From Syngnathus acus (taxonomy: Eukaryota > Chordata > Actinopteri > Syngnathiformes > Syngnathidae): a stretch of DNA of 64,000 bases. The DNA is taken from the NCBI RefSeq assembly GCF_901709675.1, contig NC_051088.1, positions 6,771,693 to 6,835,692 of the forward strand, given 5' to 3'. Below are positions 60,701-64,000 of the stretch, one piece after another. The first letter of the stretch is position 1. Every line of letters starts with the position of its first letter. Both the position numbers and the translations under genes were made by a program. Below the pieces are notes generated by a model, which saw only the letters and a list, made by a program, of their open reading frames with translations, searched no databases and had not been told where the DNA came from.

Positions 60701-63700
60701 GCTGCTGCTCACTGCTCCCCTCTCCCCCAGGGGATGGATCAAAATCACACGGGGATGGGTCAAATGCAGAGGACAAATTTCACCACACCCAGACGCGTGT
60801 GTGACGATCATTGGGACTTTAAAAAATAAAAATAAAAAAATAAATAAAAAAAAGTTTTTTAAAAAGTCAAACTTTGTACAGGCTTTTTTCCAGCGTCGAC
60901 ATGCCATTTTTAGGGTGCGTATTATACATGGGGGCGCATTATACATGGAAAAAAACGGTAGTTTACAGCCATGATAGTTGACATGTGAATTGACATTCAA
61001 AATTGACGATTTTCAATGAAAAACTAACGATCCATGCATTTTCTATACTGCCCGTCGTCATTAGGTGCGCTGGAGCCAATCCCAGCTGGCTCCCGGGCAA
61101 GAAGCGGAGTGCAATGTGGACAGCTGGTGGGTCATTCAAAACTAAATTCATTGTAGTAAATATAGCAATACCATAGAAAGGAAACACAAGTGACAGCCCC
61201 CAGGCTGGCGGTTTCTGAAGTGCTATAAAAAGGTAGAAAAGGCAAACTTGGCTGAGGATTTTCTAACACCACTAGCAGAATGCAAATGCTAAAAAAACAA
61301 TGTTCACTTCTTTTAGTAACAGGACATCTCACATAACCACAAAGAAATATATTTGACTATGAATCTGTCTTTTATGGAACGGTAAACAAATTCACCACTG
61401 AATACTATTTAGAAGATAACCAGCATGTCGTGTTCCACACCCGCACCCATCTTGCACTGTTTAAGTCTATTTGGCACTTACAGTACAGCAAAGTGAAATG
61501 ACAACGTCATCGGGAAGTAATTCAATTGGACAGAACTCAGGTTTTCTTGTACCCATTTTTTGCGTGTTGACAGAGAACAAAAAGGCTGTGTAATAAAAGG
61601 GAGAAGAGCTAAGAGGAGGAGTTCAAAGTCATACAAACATGCAAAGTGATGATCGAAAGAACAGAGAAAGGAGAGCTTGCGAATGAAAGACTGATATCAG
61701 CTAGAAAAGGAAACGATTGACTGCAAAAAGTGAGACGAGGGGGAAGGATTACAGTCAAAGACGTGATAGAATAATACCTCAAGATTACAATGGGAATGCT
61801 CCTTACAGTTGGATTGGAAATAGTCATGGCGGGTTTGATACTGTGTAATCACTGTTTCTTATACATTGCACATGAAAAAGGCGACACACTCATCCATTTT
61901 GGTTGAAGTCTATCCTGACAAAGCTGTTGCACAAGCGTGGGCATATTGCTGCTCTCCGTCAAGCGCTGCTCAACTCTTCAGAGGCCAGTCATGGCAGCAG
62001 ACAATTTGAAGCGCAATTGCTGACATAAGCGCAGCTGCATCAATCTGCTGCACTCACTTACACTACTGCGTGACAATCACTTGTCCCACGTGTACTGTGA
62101 TTTAAAACTAGGGATTAGCGGAAGAAACCTGTTAGTACATCTGCACTTGACAGCAAAACTCATCAATCCCACCCGAAATGAGGAATATAAAACAATATGA
62201 GTGGAAAGGAGACACTCTCAATTTATGGCTATAAGATCAAGGCTACAAGTGGCCAAAATGAGTTTCTTCCGCAGGGTGTCTGTGCTCTCCATTTAAGATA
62301 GTTGTGAGACAGCTTGAGGAAGTGGCTGGGTCGAAGCCAGTCTGGGCTTCCATGCTTAAGGGGCTGCTTCTGCAACCTGAGCGGAAGAGAAGGGATGGAG
62401 GACGGACGGATGTACAGACAGATGGACGGAAGTGTAGCATGACTTTTTATGTACAAAATTAGAGAAACATTGTAATGCCTGAATGAGCTGAATTTTGATA
62501 GAATTGAATAGAATGATGAAAAATTAATGTTCTGCCGTGGAAATGCGGTAAATGACAAGACAAAACTGAAGAATTCACTTAACATGCAACAAGCTACTGT
62601 GCGTCAACCTTTTGCTCTCTATCATCTATTTTATCTAAGTGTCAGATGTCCACTACTCCCTTAAAGACACGAGGTGAATTTTTATCCCTTGTGGGTCACC
62701 ACACGGTCAAGTAAAATGTCAAGTTGAAGACAGATGTAAAATCATCAGTTTTTAAATGTTCATATAAGAACCGATCCCATACTAGTAATTTTCTACATTG
62801 TCCTTTAAATATATATAAATAGGTATATTGTGTTGTGACAAACATTACCTTGAAAAATGTTATCCATGTATTTTACTTGCTGACTTTGTTTACAGAATAT
62901 CAATCACAGAGTAAGCAAGGAAATTTTCATAGATACTTTTTTGTGCTGATTCCGATTCAGCCCTTATTTTTTTTCTGAAGCTCATCAGAAATGTAATAAT
63001 AATAATAATAATAATAATAGTTGTAGTAGTTGTGGTATATATTTAGTAATCAGAATCAGAATCAGCTTTATTGTCAATTCCTTCATGCTAGGACACACAA
63101 AGAAACCGAAATACCGTTCCCCCTATCCCACGGTGACGAGACACAGCACACGATTAACACACAAGTAAAACAACGGGGAGAGAGTTCAGGACCCCAACAG
63201 CCCGGAGATCACAAACTTCGCCAGTGGCGAGCAGTGCTGGCATCCCACAACAAAGTCTCGGCACCATTCTTCACGGATGTAGACGCACAGTCCACCTCCA
63301 CGCGATGTTCCCCCTCGTACAATGGCCCGGTCCGCCCGATAGCGCGCCATCCGCTCCAGACGCACAGCAGCTACGCACTGTCCGGTCCGCAGAACTCAGC
63401 AGGCATGTTGATGTCCAGCGATCGAACGTCCGCCAGAAGAATGGAAGGCACGGCCGGGCGAGCTGGGGTGGCCGCCAGCCAGGCCCGGACGCCCAACCGG
63501 GGGAAGAACAGCAGGCGAGTCCGGCGACGCTCCAGGACGGCGCAGACCGAGCGCCTTTAATGTCCCCGAATTGACTGGTTTCAGCAAAAGGTGGACTTTT
63601 TGTGAAATGTCAGTTATAAATTAGGAATGGTAAAATCCGTATTGCGCAAACAAGAAAAAAAAAATCAAAAAGTTTATGAGCTCTATAAAAAAAAAAAGTT

Positions 63701-63928
63701 GTCATTTTTGGAATCAGTTTCAAGAATACATTTAAGGAGAGGCGTTACAGAGAAAGTTCCTACCCATGATGTAGATTTTGTTTCCTTTTACGAAGGGGAT
63801 AGCTCCATATCGCGGTGTCGGCATTGAAGTCAGCGGCTGCCATTGATCCTTTTCTGCCTCATAAACTCTCACCAGGGCCTGCGGTGTGATGTCCGCCCCC
63901 ATTCCCCCCAATGCGTACACCTTGCCAT
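41929..63928 (-). CDS. klhdc8b: Kelch domain-containing protein 8B (last four exons, 5' end beyond the window)
   Basis: A kelch-repeat protein. In mammals KLHDC8B is a midbody-associated protein involved in the end of cytokinesis, and loss is linked to binucleate cells and familial Hodgkin lymphoma. The four exons join into about 228 codons with no break, covering kelch blades from DGKVYALGGMG to the C-terminus. KLHDC8B rather than KLHDC8A is indicated by SLGGLQQPGPHNFYSRPHFV, LGSVES and FVIGGVAQGPS near the end. Family length is about 350 residues, so roughly the first 125 lie beyond base 64000. Introns are about 3.9, 13.8 and 3.6 kb. All three visible introns are phase 1, and the blades carry the double-Gly kelch signature. 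Confidence 0.93.
42126..45695 (-). other. klhdc8b last intron (3.57 kb)
   Basis: Non-coding. A (TG)n tract of about 14 copies is at 44960-44988. At about 45080-45228 it holds a LINE-like tail, and no other element was identified. Confidence 0.7.
45080..45228 (+). mobile_element. Probable LINE 3' end
   Basis: TTTTAAATATGTTCGAAATAAA followed by GACATATC and an (ATCAA)n tail. A GTTCGAAATAAA end with short ATCAA-type repeats is common in fish LINEs. Nothing upstream can be assigned, so this is a severely truncated copy. Confidence 0.45.
45696..45797 (-). CDS. klhdc8b: klhdc8b exon (third visible)
   Basis: 102 bases. The acceptor is CTTCTATCAG|GTGTCTGG and the donor GGTCTAG|GTCAGT. It codes for VWLKPSRTSKMREKRADFV then AGCLGGRIIAAGGLG. 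It is easily missed because of its size and its isolation in a 13.8 kb intron. KRADFV is the family anchor. Phase 1 at both ends. Confidence 0.93.
47600..47665 (-). repeat. Fragment of the L2-tailed SINE family
   Basis: TCCATGTGTTTTCTACGGCTTATCC then GTCACGGGTGAGCTGGAGC, the 3' end of the family at 10299 and 22840. It is short and diverged. Confidence 0.5.
50068..50424. mobile_element. Degraded hAT-like MITE
   Basis: The left end GTGGTGTCAAACTCTGGCC with GGCGGGCCATG, and the right end GATGTGGCCTGCGACAAAAA then TTTGACACCCCTG, are inverted and match the GGTGTCAAA...TTTGACACC type widespread in vertebrates. There is no intact target duplication and no coding capacity. Confidence 0.65.
53617..53925 (+). 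mobile_element. Full-length tRNA-headed SINE
   Basis: The head (53617-53685) has GCTCAGTGACCTAGTGGTAG as A box and GTGGGTTCAAACCCCGG as B box. The body includes CCATTGCCTCCCTGCTTGGC, TTAGATCACCAAAGGATTCC and GGGATGGATCAAGATCACAC. The tail is TGACGATCATTGGGACTTTAAC. It is the reference copy for the fragments at 24134 and 60584. It lies in the sense of +, opposite to klhdc8b. Confidence 0.85.
55080..55915 (+). other. Foreign-looking block, possibly a solo LTR or other retroelement remnant
   Basis: This part of the intron is less AT-rich than its flanks. It ends with TTTTAGTTCATAATAAATACTTTAAAG, a polyadenylation-type end. Several medium-length frames on both strands cross it (55213-55857 region) but show no recognisable domain. 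An LTR or retroposed origin is a guess. Confidence 0.25.
59606..59830 (-). CDS. klhdc8b: klhdc8b exon (second visible)
   Basis: 225 bases. The acceptor is ACATTCCCAG|GTGGTCG and the donor GATCAAA|GTAAGT. It codes for GRQGKMPVTALEAFDLE, then SWTRYPCIPSRRAFS and the diagnostic SLGGLQQPGPHNFYSRPHFV, ending YDLDQ. Phase 1 at both ends. Confidence 0.95.
60033..60960. mobile_element. TIR DNA element with nested SINE
   Basis: The left end TACCGTTCTTTCCATGTATA and the right end ...TATACATGGAAAAAAACGGTA are inverted, with TA at both limits and TATAATGCGC / GCGCATTATA subterminal motifs. The interior matches the 24002 element in reverse order (ATCGCGGTGGTGCCTTTC, GAGAAATCAACGCCAACAAA). It also has an extra 290 bases (60305-60590) absent from the other copy, plus the SINE. 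Confidence 0.88.
60584..60823 (+). mobile_element. Head-less SINE nested in the TIR element
   Basis: Nearly identical to 53681-53921, from CCGGCCGGGTCATACCAAAG to GATCATTGGGACTTTAA. The tRNA-like head is missing. An A-rich stretch follows. It occupies the same interior position as the deleted SINE piece in the 24002 element. Confidence 0.88.
61028..61125 (-). repeat. Fragment of the L2-tailed SINE family
   Basis: TCCATGCATTTTCTATACTGCC, GTGCGCTGGAGCCAATCCCAG and a GGGCAAGAAGCGGAG block match the 3' third of the family. Confidence 0.6.
63050..63560 (-). mobile_element. Internally deleted CR1/Rex1-like LINE
   Basis: On the minus strand the 5' part (63560-63209) encodes the beginning of the endonuclease (SILLADVRSLD, then after a gap YRADR and RGGGLCVYIREEWCRDFVVG up to SPLAKFVI). 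It is fused directly to the 3' UTR (63208-63050), which matches 25261-25560 of the longer LINE and ends in an AATAAAGCTGATTCTGATT-type tail. Reverse transcriptase is missing. It lies in the same sense as klhdc8b. Confidence 0.8.
63561..63763 (-). other. klhdc8b intron (right part)
   Basis: Intron start, AT-rich. It leads into the LINE remnant at 63050-63560. Confidence 0.6.
63764..63928 (-). CDS. klhdc8b: klhdc8b exon (first visible)
   Basis: 165 bases. The acceptor is TTTCCCTGCAG|ATGGCAAG and the donor ATCATGG|GTAGGA. It codes for (D)GKVYALGGMGADIT through PRYGAIPFVKGNKIYIMG, a complete blade-like segment with double Gly. It enters and leaves in phase 1. Confidence 0.93.
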
Positions 63929-64000
63929 CTGCAGGGAAACAGAAATAGTAAGGGGCAGTGATTTGTAAAAGCAAAAACTTCGAGTGAGAAAGTAATGCAT

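Larger units (their letters stand above)
59831..63763 (-). other. klhdc8b intron between first and second visible exons (3.9 kb)
   Basis: It contains the TIR element with nested SINE (60033-60960), a SINE fragment (61030-61120), an (ATA)n tract at 62995-63020 and the deleted LINE (63050-63560). No additional exon was recognised. Confidence 0.75.

Noticed and set aside
63030-63574. Plus-strand Arg-rich proteins of 116 and 176 codons
   Set aside because: The region is a LINE remnant read on the minus strand, and the frames are antisense.

Overview
The window looks like a piece of a ray-finned (teleost) fish chromosome. Its genes have introns with GT/AG splice sites. The two recognisable genes match vertebrate families. 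The repeats are of fish type: tRNA-headed SINEs, CR1/Rex1-like and RTE-like LINE tails, a Ty3/gypsy fragment, TA-flanked TIR elements and long tetranucleotide arrays. The SINE wording reminds me of percomorphs, perhaps syngnathids, but this is recollection, not proof. There is no bacterial, phage, organellar or CRISPR content.

Layout. 1-14.9 kb is non-coding, with a tRNA-Glu-headed SINE (2487-2736), a GATA array, a 2.1 kb TIR element (7536-9628) that contains a 251-bp satellite array, and a second SINE (10299-10625). 16.08-18.24 kb on + is a complete three-exon coding region for an SBK-family (SH3-domain-binding kinase type) Ser/Thr kinase. 18.7-41.9 kb is repeat-rich intergenic DNA. It holds a pair of inverted telomere-like blocks (20.96-22.66 kb), a SINE with a perfect 14-bp target duplication, a TIR element carrying a SINE fragment (24002-24865), and a 2.6 kb LINE with endonuclease and reverse transcriptase in two frames (25.26-27.9 kb). 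These are followed by a Ty3/gypsy integrase with one LTR (29.93-31.4 kb) and a hairpin-bearing 234/236-bp tandem array (31.4-32.6 kb).

From 63.93 kb back to 41.93 kb on - are the last four coding exons of klhdc8b, a kelch-repeat protein. Its first exons lie beyond the right edge. Its introns are full of mobile elements: a hAT-like MITE, a complete SINE, another TIR element with a nested SINE, and an internally deleted LINE.

The kinase and the kelch gene are about 24 kb apart and convergent (3' ends facing). Nothing shows that they work together. I found no new multi-gene system. The most unusual things are structural: satellite expansion inside a TIR element, a TIR family that carries a SINE as part of its body, a hairpin satellite abutting a gypsy fragment, and a LINE copy that joins its 5' coding part to its 3' UTR.
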